A DNA stretch of 47,500 bases from JBBTCJ01 sp038043285 (lineage in GTDB: Bacteria; Planctomycetota; Phycisphaerae; UBA1845): positions 1 to 47,500 of the forward strand of contig JBBTCJ010000115.1 of the NCBI GenBank assembly GCA_038043285.1. The letters run 5' to 3'. Positions 34,104 to 43,771 of this stretch are shown here, piece by piece. The translations under genes and the position numbers were made by a program. Each line of letters begins with the position of its first letter. Positions within the stretch are counted from its first letter, which is position 1. The notes under the pieces were generated by a model that did not search any database, was not told where the DNA came from, and was given only the letters and a program-made list of their open reading frames with translations.

Positions 34104-35180
34104 ATGGATCGCCTCAATGCCGCTCGACGAAGTTACTGGGTGAACGTCCTCGCTTGTCGCACGATGGCCGCGCTGGTCGCCTTCGCGGGGTGGGCCGCGC
34201 CGCAGGCGGTCGCCGGCCCGCCGGAGACGGCTGACCCGGTCGGCGCGGAAGCGCCGTTCCTCAAAAACGTCACTCAACTGACCTTCAGTTCGATGGGGCT
34301 GGTCAACGCGGGGGAATCCTATTTCTCCCCCGATGCCAAGAGCATCATCTTCCAGGCCACCCCGCAGGGAAAAGCCGACTACCAAATCTACACCATGGAC
34401 CTCGCCCAGCGCCAGCCGAAAATGGTCAGCACCGGCAAGGGGGCCTGCACCTGCGCCTATTTCCATCCCGGCGGCAAGAAGATCCTCTTTGCTTCGACGC
34501 ACTTGGATCCCAACGTGGATCAACCCAAGGCCAAGAAAACCGACGGCGCCTACAAGTGGGAGTTCCACGAGCACATGGACATCTTCGAGGCCGACCTCGA
34601 TGGGTCGAACCTGAAGCGCCTCACCGACGCGCCCGGCTACGACGCCGAGGGGGCGTATTCCGCCGACGGCAAGCAGATCGTTTTCACCTCGCAGCGCGAC
34701 GGCGACCTCGAGATCTACGTTATGAGCGCCGACGGCTCGAACCCGCGGCGCATGACCGACGGCCGGGGTTACGACGGCGGACCGTTCTTCTCGCCCGACG
34801 CCAAGACCATCATCTATCGCGGCGACCGTCGCGGCGACGGCGAGATGAACTTGCAACTCCGTGTGGTCAACGCCGACGGGACCAACGATCACGCCATCGC
34901 CGAGAACCCGATCTTTAATTGTTGCCCCTACTGGTATCCGTCGGGCAAGAGCTTCATCTTTACCCAAGCGGACCATCGCGGTCGGCCCAACTATGACTTG
35001 TACATGATGACCCCCGACGGGCAGAAGCAGACGCGGATCACCTTCGACCCGGCCTTCGACGGCCTGCCGGTCTTCAGCCCCGACGGCAAGAAGCTCATGT
35101 GGACCAGCAAGCGCGGCGGGCTGGACGAATCGCAGGTTTTCATCGCCGACTTCACGCTGCCGGAAACGTTGCGCGAGTAG
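34104..35180 (+). CDS. TolB-like WD40/PD40 beta-propeller protein
   Basis: A 358-residue exported propeller. A signal peptide (about 8-38) is followed by five PD40 repeats with the typical SPDGKxI motif: YFSPDAKSIIFQA, AYSADGKQIVFTS, FFSPDAKTIIYRG, YWYPSGKSFIFTQ, VFSPDGKKLMWTS. These are the TolB/IORF repeats found in periplasmic proteins and some peptidases; no peptidase domain is attached. The ATG at 34104 has a strong GGAGGA site; upstream frame sequence is not conserved in character. The gene follows the two PQQ-like genes on the same strand with 150 bp between, so the three may be one secreted propeller cluster. Confidence 0.9.
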   Translation: MDRLNAARRSYWVNVLACRTMAALVAFAGWAAPQAVAGPPETADPVGAEAPFLKNVTQLTFSSMGLVNAGESYFSPDAKSIIFQATPQGKADYQIYTMDLAQRQPKMVSTGKGACTCAYFHPGGKKILFASTHLDPNVDQPKAKKTDGAYKWEFHEHMDIFEADLDGSNLKRLTDAPGYDAEGAYSADGKQIVFTSQRDGDLEIYVMSADGSNPRRMTDGRGYDGGPFFSPDAKTIIYRGDRRGDGEMNLQLRVVNADGTNDHAIAENPIFNCCPYWYPSGKSFIFTQADHRGRPNYDLYMMTPDGQKQTRITFDPAFDGLPVFSPDGKKLMWTSKRGGLDESQVFIADFTLPETLRE

Positions 35181-35269
35181 TTCCTTTCCCTTCGTCGCTG
35201 GGATTAGGTTTCGGGCGAGGTTCGCCGACCTCCTCGCCCGGGCTGGATGATATCGTACCCTGCGGATGA

Positions 35270-35605
35270 ATGTGGGGACGCGGAGGACATTTCGGACGTC
35301 GCCGACGTCGGGGCCACCCGATCGCGGTCGCGCTGCTGCTGGCGGTTTTCCTGGGCTGGGATCAGCTCGCGCGGGCGTTGCAGGAGCGGCAGGTCTGGCA
35401 GGGGACGATTGTGCGGACCTACCAGGATCGTGGCTTCCTGCACGGCCGGAAATCTCGGATGCAGCAGTACTGGGAGGTCCAGACCAACGAGGGCGAAGTC
35501 CGGTCGATCCGCGTGTACACCGAGGGTTTGTGGACCCAGGGCAATGCGGGGGACCGCGTCTGCAAACAAGCTGGCGTTCTGGAAGCGTCGCTGAGCGGGC
35601 GTTGA
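35270..35605 (+). CDS. small membrane-anchored protein, unknown
   Basis: A 111-residue protein: Arg-rich N-terminus, one hydrophobic helix (about 17-33, PIAVALLLAVFLGWD), and a beta-rich C-terminal part (QGTIVRTYQDRGFLHGRKSR and VRVYTEGL...GDRVCKQAG) that looks like a small OB- or SH3-like fold. It lies 90 bp after the TolB-like gene. The start is ATG 35270; no clear ribosome binding site. Not recognised. Confidence 0.55.
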   Translation: MWGRGGHFGRRRRRGHPIAVALLLAVFLGWDQLARALQERQVWQGTIVRTYQDRGFLHGRKSRMQQYWEVQTNEGEVRSIRVYTEGLWTQGNAGDRVCKQAGVLEASLSGR

Positions 35606-35692
35606 TGGGATCGCTCGCGCACCGTTGTACCCGACACACGGAGGCCAAGGGAAGCAGCCCCCGGGAAACGACAAACGAAAGCAAGCACTGTT

Positions 35693-36397
35693 TTATAGTT
35701 CTCGACTGACCAGGCGAACAACGATCCCCTGGATCGAAAAATCCTGCCGATCGGGATCGACGAGGATGGGATCGTTCCGCGGGTTGTCGCCGCGGAGGAT
35801 GATGATTCGCCGGCCTTCGCGCCGTTCGGCGCTAACCCGCTTCAACGTAGGCTGTCCCTCGAGCAGGCAGGCGCAAACTCGACCCTGGACGTTCTCCGCA
35901 TCCACGCCGGGGCGGTAGTGGACGAGCACGATGTCGCCGGGTTTCAGCGTCGGCTCCATACTGTCGTACGAGAGGCGCAGGCAGTAGTAATCCGGCGACC
36001 ACTGGTGGCGCAGGACGGCGAACATTTCGAGTTGTTCCTGCGACTCCGCGGGCGGGCCGGCGGGAATGGAACCAAGTAGCGGTAGCTCGCGGGTCTCCAG
36101 CGGCTGGGGGTTGTCGTGATCCGGGCCGCCGCCGAGAAGGACGCCCTGGGGGAGGTTGAGGGCGACGGCCAATGCGTCGATCGTTCGTCGTCGAGGCGTC
36201 ACCTGCGATTGTTCGATCTGCGAGATGTACCCCTGATTGACGCCGGAGACTTTCGCCAGCGTCGCCTGAGTCATGTGCAGATCCTTGCGGCGACGATGGA
36301 TGCGGTCGCCGACGGACTCGGCGGCGCGGCAACGAACGGAGTTGTCCGGCTTGCGGGGCACGAACGCCAACGTACGTCGGCTGTTATTGTTTGGCAA
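35693..36397 (-). CDS. XRE/S24 LexA-like repressor
   Basis: A helix-turn-helix repressor with a self-cleaving C-terminal domain. Residues about 28-88 are an XRE HTH (MTQATLAKVSGVNQGYISQIE). Residues about 105-230 are a peptidase S24/LexA domain with the whole dyad: Ser146 in SYDSMEPT and Lys186 in PTLKRV. An Ala113-Gly114 dipeptide (LGSIPAGPP) sits 33 residues before the Ser, as the LexA cleavage site does. It may therefore be a stress- or SOS-inducible regulator of the CI/LexA type. The TTG at 36397 would place the start inside an inverted repeat, TTATTG-TTTGG-CAATAA, which may be the protein's own operator; a start further in (for example GTG 36361) is possible. Divergent from a methyltransferase gene. 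Confidence 0.9.
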   Translation of the reverse strand: MPNNNSRRTLAFVPRKPDNSVRCRAAESVGDRIHRRRKDLHMTQATLAKVSGVNQGYISQIEQSQVTPRRRTIDALAVALNLPQGVLLGGGPDHDNPQPLETRELPLLGSIPAGPPAESQEQLEMFAVLRHQWSPDYYCLRLSYDSMEPTLKPGDIVLVHYRPGVDAENVQGRVCACLLEGQPTLKRVSAERREGRRIIILRGDNPRNDPILVDPDRQDFSIQGIVVRLVSREL

Positions 36398-36400
36398 TAA
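36384..36400. promoter_or_regulatory. putative operator for the LexA-like repressor
   Basis: Perfect 6-bp inverted repeat TTATTG/CAATAA with a 5-bp spacer, AT-rich against a GC-rich background, at the 5' end of the repressor gene. It is the type of dyad XRE repressors bind. Confidence 0.5.
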
Positions 36401-36768
36401 TCACGGCGGGGTGATTCGGCGTCCGCCGGTGCGAAGACGGGTACCGCCGGCGGCTTGTCCGCAAGTGCGGGAGTTGGGGGAACGCTTTGCGAGGGCGGCA
36501 ACCGAAAGACCCTGTCGATGGAGGTGCCTGCCGACCACTCCCCGATGCACTCAACCATCCGGGTGACCGTCGGATGACCTCTGCCGCACCCCTCGTCGGT
36601 TCTGGGACGCCCTTCCGGGTCTTCAACCCGCTCCACACGATCTTGGGACGGTATGATCCGATAAGACTTGTAGCTTGGCTGCTCAGACGGATCGGGTCGG
36701 CTGGATTGTCCAGTCGACGAAATCATCCCAGGCCTTGACCAAGCGACCCGAGGCGCCGTACGCCGGGA
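36398..36768. other. divergent intergenic region
   Basis: About 370 bp between the repressor and the methyltransferase. Apart from the operator dyad, it shows some potential for local hairpins but no gene or recognised RNA. Confidence 0.5.
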
Positions 36769-37464
36769 ATGTCTGTATCCGCAATCATCCTGAATGAGGT
36801 TCTCAACAACGTCGAGGCGTGGAATGACTCGCTTGCCCGCGAGCACGACGTCGACGCGTATTACACCACCTCCAGCCCGCTGATCCGCTGGATCGAACAA
36901 CGCCGCCTCGCTTGCATCCGCAGGCTGGCGAACGCCTATCCGGGCCGGCGTTTGCTGGAGATCGGCTGCGGCGGAGGCCATGTGTTACGCATGTTTCCGC
37001 AGTGTGAACTCACCGGCGTCGACGTGTCCGGAGAGATGCTGGCCAAGGCTCGGCGAAACCTGGGCGATTTGCCGGCCCGACTCATCAAGGGCGAGGTTCA
37101 CGAAGCCGGCTTGGCCGACGCCACCTTCGACGTGATCATCTGCACCGAGGTTCTTGAGCACGTCGTCGACCCTCAGCGATTACTCCGTGAAGCGCGGAGA
37201 CTGCTGGCCCCCGGCGGTCGCCTCGTCGTCACCTTCCCCAACGACCGCCTGATCGAACGCATCAAGCGGTGGATCATCGCCATGCGACTCGCGAGGCTCC
37301 CGATCTTGGGACGGATCTCCTGGGGGGCCGAGAGATTCCACTTGCATCGATGGAGCGTTCGGCAGATGCGAGCGCTTCTTTCCGAGGTGTTCACCATTCA
37401 ACAAACACGCATGGTCCCAAGTCGGTGCCTTCCGATCCGCTGCTGCTTCGCGGTCGCGTGTTGA
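36769..37464 (+). CDS. class I SAM-dependent methyltransferase
   Basis: A 231-residue methyltransferase of the UbiE/Methyltransf_11 type. Motif I is LLEIGCGGGHVL (62-73), the acidic loop GVDVSGEML follows, and the post-I motif is VIICTEVLEHV. The substrate cannot be deduced; small-molecule or lipid is typical of this class. The C-terminal end (RMVPSRCLPIRCCFAVAC) is odd and may be a frameshifted tail. ATG 36769 without a clear ribosome binding site. Convergent with the membrane glycosyltransferase. Confidence 0.88.
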   Translation: MSVSAIILNEVLNNVEAWNDSLAREHDVDAYYTTSSPLIRWIEQRRLACIRRLANAYPGRRLLEIGCGGGHVLRMFPQCELTGVDVSGEMLAKARRNLGDLPARLIKGEVHEAGLADATFDVIICTEVLEHVVDPQRLLREARRLLAPGGRLVVTFPNDRLIERIKRWIIAMRLARLPILGRISWGAERFHLHRWSVRQMRALLSEVFTIQQTRMVPSRCLPIRCCFAVAC

Positions 37465-37513
37465 AGTTTCGCTTCCCTTGTGACCCGTCGCCGCGCGAAC
37501 GCCGTCGCGGCCG

Positions 37514-39172
37514 TCAGCCCCTCGCCGGTGCCCCGCCGCATCCGAGCCGTGCCGCGCGACCGATCGTGCACGCAGCCCGAAGCGACCAGCAAAAGCCACG
37601 CGCAGCGTCGCACAGAATCAAGGCCCCGCAGAGTTGCAGCAGCGGCTGCACGGGAACCGCGTATCTCGGACCGACTCCGGCCAGAAACGCCGACGGTAGA
37701 ATCTGCATGGCGATTACTCCGCCGACGACGAGCCAGCCGGCACGGCGCGTCGAACACACCGACCACGCGCCGCCGAGGACGCACACGACCACTCCTAATT
37801 CGTACCACGATCCGATTGGGCCGATCCGCGGTCCAGCGCGTTCGACCTGGCGATAGAACACCCTGGCCGCTGACGCCCAGGGCGCGCTCAGGGCGGTTGG
37901 GGTGCTTCGGGCGTGAAACTCCGGCCAGAGGTTTGCAATCACCGGGGCGTGGACCTTCGCGTACATCGCGGAATCAAAAACCTCGGCGGTTGGGTCACGA
38001 CGGCCATGTTCCCCCGGTGAACCGCCGGGCACATACCGATAGCTGGAGTCCGGAGTAAGCAGCATCCAAGCCGCATAACGCAGCGTCTGCAGCGCGACGC
38101 CCCGCGGATCGTCGTCGAGGGCGTCGAGCGCCGCCCGCCCGAGCACGGCGCTGGACTCGTTAAGCGTCGAACCGCGCGTCCCTTCGTAGGCCTTCCAGAC
38201 CGTCCAGGCGAGTCCTTCGTCGGCGGAAGTTTCCATCCGCCCCAGGCGCTTGGCTTCGTCCACCACCGAAAGGATTTCCGACAGCGCCGCATTGCCCTTG
38301 GCGGTAGCCCGCTCGACGTAGACGAATCGGTTGTAAAGCGCGAAATCGAGGCAGCGGGTAAACGACGACGCGCCGTAGGCCATCTGGTTCTGTACGAACC
38401 AAGCCCCCACCATCATGCCCGCGGGAACTGCTGCCGCGACAACCAAGCGAACGCCGCGCCGACCCCCCACGCGCGTCCCCGCGTTCAACGGCGGGAATGT
38501 CCAATCCGCTCGCCGACGGTTTCGCTTCGGATACCCGGCGACGTACGCCGCGACGAACACGCAGAAAACCGGAAGCGTGATCCCAATGGGACGAAACAGG
38601 TACGCCAGACCCGCCGATGCCGAGGCGTACGCGAGGTCGTGGGCGCTTTCGCTGCGCAACGAACGCAAGAGAAAGTACACCGTCATGGTCACGGCAAACA
38701 GGTACGGTGTCTCGACCATCACCTGGTTGGCGTAGGAAAGCACCTGCAAGCTGGTGGCGCACGACAGCCCGGCCATCAGCATCACGTCGCGCCGCCGCGT
38801 GAGATGCCACCCGGTCGCCGAAACGAACGCCGCTGTGGCGATGGTCATGGCATGCTGAATCGCCAGCAAGGCGATTCCACTCCCCGTTCCGAACAACGCG
38901 ATGCAGCCCGCCAGCATCAGTGGATAGCCCGGCGGACGCAGCAGGAATAACTCGTGGTTCAGGTCGCCGATCTTCCGGACATGGTCCGTGAGTTCCAGGT
39001 ACTCCAGCGAAGTCGGCGTGATCCAAAGCCCGACGCCCAGCGCGCAAAGCAGGCTCATGCTCGCCGCGACGACCATCACCAACAGAAGGATCCGATGCGG
39101 AAAGTGCGCCAAGACGGGATGTGAACAATCACTCGTCGCCATCGGAGTTGTCGGCATAGCGTTGCGATTCAT
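37514..39172 (-). CDS. GT39/ArnT-like membrane glycosyltransferase
   Basis: A 552-residue protein with ten or more predicted helices, of the GT-C superfamily (PMT/ArnT type), which transfers sugars from a lipid-phosphate donor on the periplasmic face. The first loop after helix 1 holds the acidic residues expected for GT-C enzymes (SLEYLELTDHVR, with Glu/Asp), and LLRPPGYPLMLAG matches the conserved PPxYP block of the ArnT-like group. The C-terminal periplasmic domain has no recognised fold. ATG 39172. Same strand as, and downstream of, the serine acetyltransferase, separated by 227 bp. The acceptor is unknown. Confidence 0.85.
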   Translation of the reverse strand: MNRNAMPTTPMATSDCSHPVLAHFPHRILLLVMVVAASMSLLCALGVGLWITPTSLEYLELTDHVRKIGDLNHELFLLRPPGYPLMLAGCIALFGTGSGIALLAIQHAMTIATAAFVSATGWHLTRRRDVMLMAGLSCATSLQVLSYANQVMVETPYLFAVTMTVYFLLRSLRSESAHDLAYASASAGLAYLFRPIGITLPVFCVFVAAYVAGYPKRNRRRADWTFPPLNAGTRVGGRRGVRLVVAAAVPAGMMVGAWFVQNQMAYGASSFTRCLDFALYNRFVYVERATAKGNAALSEILSVVDEAKRLGRMETSADEGLAWTVWKAYEGTRGSTLNESSAVLGRAALDALDDDPRGVALQTLRYAAWMLLTPDSSYRYVPGGSPGEHGRRDPTAEVFDSAMYAKVHAPVIANLWPEFHARSTPTALSAPWASAARVFYRQVERAGPRIGPIGSWYELGVVVCVLGGAWSVCSTRRAGWLVVGGVIAMQILPSAFLAGVGPRYAVPVQPLLQLCGALILCDAARGFCWSLRAACTIGRAARLGCGGAPARG

Positions 39173-39226
39173 CGATCGCGCCCCAGTCCGCTGAATGGTC
39201 GACTGTAGCGGTCGCCGGTAAGCCTC

Positions 39227-39243
39227 CCCCCTTAACTAGGGGG
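39227..39243 (-). terminator. weak hairpin between cysE and the GT gene
   Basis: 5-bp CCCCC/GGGGG stem with a 7-nt loop, no U-tract. Confidence 0.2.
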
Positions 39244-39399
39244 AAACAGGCAGGTCAAACATTACATTAGACTCCTCAACGCTTTGCGAACGCCTGCGCC
39301 ATCAACCCGTGACCATTATCGGGTTATCGGGTTATGCGGCACGCGACTTTATGGCCGCCCAACCGACTGCGGCTCAGGGTAAACCACTCTGCGTCCTAC

Positions 39400-40404
39400 T
39401 TAAATCATGTAATCCGGCAGGGATTCCGGTTCCGGTTTGGAATCCGGTTGGGGCGATGGGCCGGCCGCGCTGGGACCGCCGGCTTTGGGTTTCACGCGCA
39501 GCTCCGGCGGGCGGAAAGTGACGACGGAACCGGGCGGGACGCTGCTGGTCACGAAGACCGATCCGCCGATGGTCGAGCCGTCGCCGATGACCGTCTCGCC
39601 GCCGAGGATGATGGCGTTGGCGTAGACGGTGACGTTGTCCTGGACGGTGGGGTGCCGCTTGGTGGAGCGGATGACTCGGCCGCGCTCGTCCTTGGGGATC
39701 GACAGCGCGCCGAGGGTGACGCCCTGATAGATTTTCACGTTGTTGCCGATATCGGTGGTCTCGCCGATGACCACGCCGGTTCCGTGGTCGATGAAGAAGT
39801 TCCGCCCGATGTTGGCCCCCGGATGGATGTCGATGCCGGTCTGGTTGTGGGCCCACTCGGACATGATTCGGGGCATCAGCGGGACGTTGTGCTTGTACAG
39901 CGCATGGGCGAGGCGGTGAACGCTGATGGTGAGCAAGCCCGGATAGGCGAGGATGACCTCGTCGAGGTTCAGGGCGGCGGGGTCGCCGTCGTAGGACGCC
40001 TGCACGTCGCCGGCGAGGGTTTCGCGGATGGCCGGGATGCCCTCGAGAAAGTTCAACGTGACCTCGCGGGCGCGGTTCTCGCAGGTCGAGACGTTGACCG
40101 GCCCGTTGCTGTTGGACTCCGTCACGTAGCACATGCAGAGGTAAATCTGGCGAAACGCCGTTTCACCGATGCGGGGCATGAGGTCGCCGACGTGGAAGGC
40201 GACGTTGTGCCGCGTGAGGTGCTGCCGCCCGATGAAGCCGGGGTAGAGCAGTTCGAGCAAGTCGTTCACCAGTTGAATGATCTCCGCGCGGGCGGGGAGA
40301 TAGACGCGGTCGATGTGCTGGGTGCGGGAGTCGGCGTGATAGCTGGCCACCACGCGATCGACCAGTTGGCCGAGCTTGGGTCCGATGACGAAGTCTTCAG
40401 GCAT
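39400..40404 (-). CDS. cysE: serine O-acetyltransferase
   Basis: It acetylates L-serine with acetyl-CoA to O-acetylserine, the first step of cysteine synthesis. The 334-residue protein is the long (EpsC-like) form: a helical N-terminal domain (about 1-180) and a left-handed beta-helix (about 190-300) with hexapeptide repeats such as GANIGRNFFIDHGTG, VVIGETTDIGNN and VKIYQGVTLGA. The catalytic His is in IDHGTG. The C-terminal 30 residues are Pro/Ser-rich and not part of the family. ATG 40404 with GAGG upstream. No cysK is next to it. Confidence 0.93.
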   Translation of the reverse strand: MPEDFVIGPKLGQLVDRVVASYHADSRTQHIDRVYLPARAEIIQLVNDLLELLYPGFIGRQHLTRHNVAFHVGDLMPRIGETAFRQIYLCMCYVTESNSNGPVNVSTCENRAREVTLNFLEGIPAIRETLAGDVQASYDGDPAALNLDEVILAYPGLLTISVHRLAHALYKHNVPLMPRIMSEWAHNQTGIDIHPGANIGRNFFIDHGTGVVIGETTDIGNNVKIYQGVTLGALSIPKDERGRVIRSTKRHPTVQDNVTVYANAIILGGETVIGDGSTIGGSVFVTSSVPPGSVVTFRPPELRVKPKAGGPSAAGPSPQPDSKPEPESLPDYMI

Positions 40405-40659
40405 AGTCTTGCCTCATCTGGCGGTTCAACAAGTCGAACCCGACGGGTCGTAGAAAACCGGTTCCACCCGGTCGCAGGTCGGGTCCGGGCACGGCGACCC
40501 TCGGGACACGCGAGGACCGATCACCAGTCGGGGTTCCTCGATTCGAGTCCATTCGAGCCACAAACGGGACGTCGGCAGAAACCGGTTGTATCATAAGCAT
40601 CCGGATGCGGGTCCGAAACGGGGCGACGGCGCGGGGGTCCGCGGGCCGAAGAGGTCGGG

Positions 40660-40851
40660 ATGGTGCATCGAAAACGAAGGCGGTCCGAATCGGCGGAGGC
40701 CCGGCGTCGACGCCGACTGGTACTGGGATTCATCATCTGTTTCCTGGTGATGGGTCTTGCGGCCGGGACCATGCTGGCGTGGATGAAGCGGTCACGCGGT
40801 CGCAACCCCGGAGCGCGGCGCGCACCGACATCCCTGCCGACCAACCGTTGA
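40660..40851 (+). CDS. small single-helix membrane protein
   Basis: 63 residues: Arg-rich start (1-19), one transmembrane helix (about 20-43, LVLGFIICFLVMGLAAGTML), then a basic tail. ATG 40660 has GAGG about 8 nt upstream. It lies alone in 680 bp between cysE and comEC, and could be a real small gene or chance. Confidence 0.45.
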   Translation: MVHRKRRRSESAEARRRRRLVLGFIICFLVMGLAAGTMLAWMKRSRGRNPGARRAPTSLPTNR

Positions 40852-41088
40852 TCCTCAATCATCCGGCTCCGGGTAAGGGAAGAGAACGAGACGGGCGGTC
40901 GTTCCGAGGTCGCCGCAGGCTCTGAACCCCAGGATGCTTCGCGGCCTTCGGAAGGGCGGCGGCGTATCGAGAATAGCGGCATCGTGGCCCCAATGACGGC
41001 TGGCGACGGTTTCCGGGTTTCGGCGGGCCGGCAGGGATTCGTGCGGACTCGATTGGTGCTCGGCGGGAACTGAGTCGACGACTTGCGC

Positions 41089-43686
41089 ATGCGATGGTTG
41101 ACGACCATCATGCTCGTCGCGCCGTTGGCCCCGTTGGCCGCGGGGTTGGTCGTCGGCATCGTCCTCGATCGAGCGTTTACGCCGCCGGTCGCCCTGCACG
41201 GTCTCCTGCTGGTTCTTTCCTTGTCCACCATGCTGCCCCGTGCCCTCCGGCGGCGCGGCGCGGCAGCGAACCTCTTCCTTGTGTCCGTCGCGGTCGGCGG
41301 GTGGATTCATTGGGGTGCCGCGCGCTGGGTGGCCCGTGACGCGATTGCTTGTTTTGCCGCCTCCGAAGGGCGAATCGCAAGGGTACGCGGTCGAGTGCTC
41401 GACGAACCGGAGCTGAGAGAACCGCGGGATCATCCGTTCGCCGCGTGGACGCCGCGCACCGATCGGACCGCCTTCACCTTCGCCGCCGATGCGATCGAGA
41501 GCACGGAGGGCTGGGCGACGATCTCCGGACAAGTCCGCGTCCTGGTCTTTGAACCGATTCTGGATCTGCGTTTGGGTGAACGGGTCGAATTGTTCGGTCA
41601 GCTTTTCAGCTTGCGACCGCCCGACAACCCTGGCGAGTTTGATTGGAGCGACTATCACCGAAGCTTCGGGACCAGCGCGAGGATGGTCTGCAAGCACCGC
41701 GAGAACGTCCACCTATTGCCGGCGCCTGGCGCGATGAACGCGACGCCGCTTCGAGCATGGTTGCGACGTACGCTCTCCCGGCTCCTGACCTGCGATATCG
41801 CCTCCGATGACGCGGACGCGGCTTCTCTCCTGGACGCGATGGTCCTTGGTCAACGCTCGCGGCTCAGCGATCGCCTCAACGACGTGTTCATCCGGTCCGG
41901 CTGCATCCATCTGGTGGCCGTCAGCGGCGCGCATCTGGTCATCGTCATGTTCCTCGCTGCGCTGGCGTGTCGCCCGATGGTCTCGGATTACCGCATTCGC
42001 ACGTTGATCGCCGCGTCAGCGGTCGTCGGCTACACGTTTCTGGTCGAGCCTCGACCTTCGGTGCTGCGATCTTGCGTCGTCGCGCTGACGTACTGCGCCG
42101 CGAGGTTGATCGGGGGAAGCCGAGCGAACCTGAATTGGATCGCGGCCTCGGTGGTCGTTGTGGTGATCGTGAACCCGTGCAGCGTGTTCGACGTCGGTGC
42201 GCAGCTTTCCTTTGCGGCGGTTCTCGGCGTTGTGTTCCTATCGCCCGTCGTGCGACGTTTCGCATTGCGGCTTGGTCCCGCACTGGCTCGAACGGTCCTC
42301 GCGCACCCGCTGTCCGCGGACGATCGCCGAATCGTCCGCACGCTGCGTGCGATTCGGCGTCCCGGCGTCCACGCTTTGGCACGATTTTCCGCCTGGATTG
42401 CCCGCGAGACGCGTCGGGGGCTTGCGATCGGGATCGGCGCCTGGCTGGCCTCCATGCCGATCATCGCGGTCAGTTTTCACCGCCTTCAGCCGTGGGGCGC
42501 GGTCAATTCCCTTTTGCTGGCGCCGCTGGTGACCTTGGTCATGGCCTTGTCGCTGATCAAGATGATCGTGGAGTTGATCTCGCCCGGTTTGGCCGGTGTC
42601 GTCGGCGCCGGTCTGCATGTTGTCGAGTCGGGAATGATCTCCTTTGTTGAGTACCTGGCGGAACTGCCCGGCGCGTCGATCGCCCTGGCGCCTCCGCCGT
42701 GGTGGTGGACCGTTCCGTATTACGCGTTGCTGCTGGTTCTGTCGCTGACCTACGGGCGGCGACCACGGGAAACGGTCGACGCTGATGGGCTAGGCGGTCG
42801 GCCGAGGTCTCAGCCGGTCCGACCGCGCCGTCGCTTGCCCCTTCCCGCGAGTCTGGCGGCCATCCTCGGCGCCGCGACCCTCGCGTGGCTGATTCGGATA
42901 CCGGCTGGCCGACTGACGATCACCATGCTCTCGGTCGGGCCGGGGTTGGCGATGGTCATCGAATTGCCCGACGGACGCACGGCGCTCTACGACGCGGGCA
43001 GCTCGTACGACTCCGACGTTGCGCGAACAACCATCGTCCCCTTCCTTCGCCAACGCGGGATCCGACACCTCGAGCGGGCTTACGTCAGCCATGCGAATCT
43101 GGACCACTTCAGCGGATTGCCGACGCTGCTCGACGAGATCCCCTGCGGACCGGTGGTGCTGAACCGGTTTTTCGTCTCTGACGCGAGGCCCGGTTCGCCC
43201 ACCCGCCGACTCGTGGACATTCTTGCAGACCGAAACCACCCGACGATCACCATCGACAACTCGACTCAGCGGTGGGCGGCGGGCAACGTGGACTTCGAGG
43301 TTCTTTGGCCGGCCGACGCCGTGGAGGGTCTCAAGGCCAACGATGCATCCACGGTTCTTCGGCTCACCTATCGTGGACGGCGCGTTCTGTTGACCGGCGA
43401 CATGGAAGACGCCGCCCAGCGGGCCTTGATCGACCGCGCCGATCTGAAGGCCGACGTGCTCCTCGCGCCGCACCACGGCAGCGTCCGCAACAGCACCCGC
43501 CGCTTTGTCGAGGCGGTTGCCCCGTCGGTCGTCCTTCGTTCGAGTGACGAACGCACGTCGGAGACGTTCAACGGCTTCCGTGAACTGACCTCGGGCATGA
43601 GCGTCTTCAACACCGCCGACGTCGGCGCCGTGCAGGTGGTCATCGACGGCGACGGCGTTCAGGTCAAGTCGATTCGACCGCCCTGA
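41089..43686 (+). CDS. comEC: ComEC/Rec2 DNA uptake channel
   Basis: An 865-residue inner-membrane protein for DNA import during natural transformation. It has the full three-part layout: an N-terminal OB-like domain (about 60-215), the competence domain of several helices (about 225-560) with LVAVSGAHLVIVMF, the ComEC signature, and a C-terminal metallo-beta-lactamase-like domain (about 605-850). The metal motif there is SHANLDHFSG (HxxxDH-like, in place of the usual HPDxDH) and VLLTGDM. ATG 41089; the TTG two codons before is less likely. The presence of the gene suggests competence but is not proof. Divergent from cysE; convergent with DAHP synthase. Confidence 0.93.
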   Translation: MRWLTTIMLVAPLAPLAAGLVVGIVLDRAFTPPVALHGLLLVLSLSTMLPRALRRRGAAANLFLVSVAVGGWIHWGAARWVARDAIACFAASEGRIARVRGRVLDEPELREPRDHPFAAWTPRTDRTAFTFAADAIESTEGWATISGQVRVLVFEPILDLRLGERVELFGQLFSLRPPDNPGEFDWSDYHRSFGTSARMVCKHRENVHLLPAPGAMNATPLRAWLRRTLSRLLTCDIASDDADAASLLDAMVLGQRSRLSDRLNDVFIRSGCIHLVAVSGAHLVIVMFLAALACRPMVSDYRIRTLIAASAVVGYTFLVEPRPSVLRSCVVALTYCAARLIGGSRANLNWIAASVVVVVIVNPCSVFDVGAQLSFAAVLGVVFLSPVVRRFALRLGPALARTVLAHPLSADDRRIVRTLRAIRRPGVHALARFSAWIARETRRGLAIGIGAWLASMPIIAVSFHRLQPWGAVNSLLLAPLVTLVMALSLIKMIVELISPGLAGVVGAGLHVVESGMISFVEYLAELPGASIALAPPPWWWTVPYYALLLVLSLTYGRRPRETVDADGLGGRPRSQPVRPRRRLPLPASLAAILGAATLAWLIRIPAGRLTITMLSVGPGLAMVIELPDGRTALYDAGSSYDSDVARTTIVPFLRQRGIRHLERAYVSHANLDHFSGLPTLLDEIPCGPVVLNRFFVSDARPGSPTRRLVDILADRNHPTITIDNSTQRWAAGNVDFEVLWPADAVEGLKANDASTVLRLTYRGRRVLLTGDMEDAAQRALIDRADLKADVLLAPHHGSVRNSTRRFVEAVAPSVVLRSSDERTSETFNGFRELTSGMSVFNTADVGAVQVVIDGDGVQVKSIRPP

Positions 43687-43771
43687 TTCACCACGTCGCA
43701 AGCGGCGCGCGAATCGAATGGTTTTCGGTGATTCGGAGATGATTCCGCCGTCCTTGGCGGCAGACTCGCGG

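Noticed and set aside
40521..41231. 236-codon minus-strand ORF before comEC
   Set aside because: Overlaps the comEC start antisense, Arg/Ser/Pro-rich composition typical of shadow frames, no domain.
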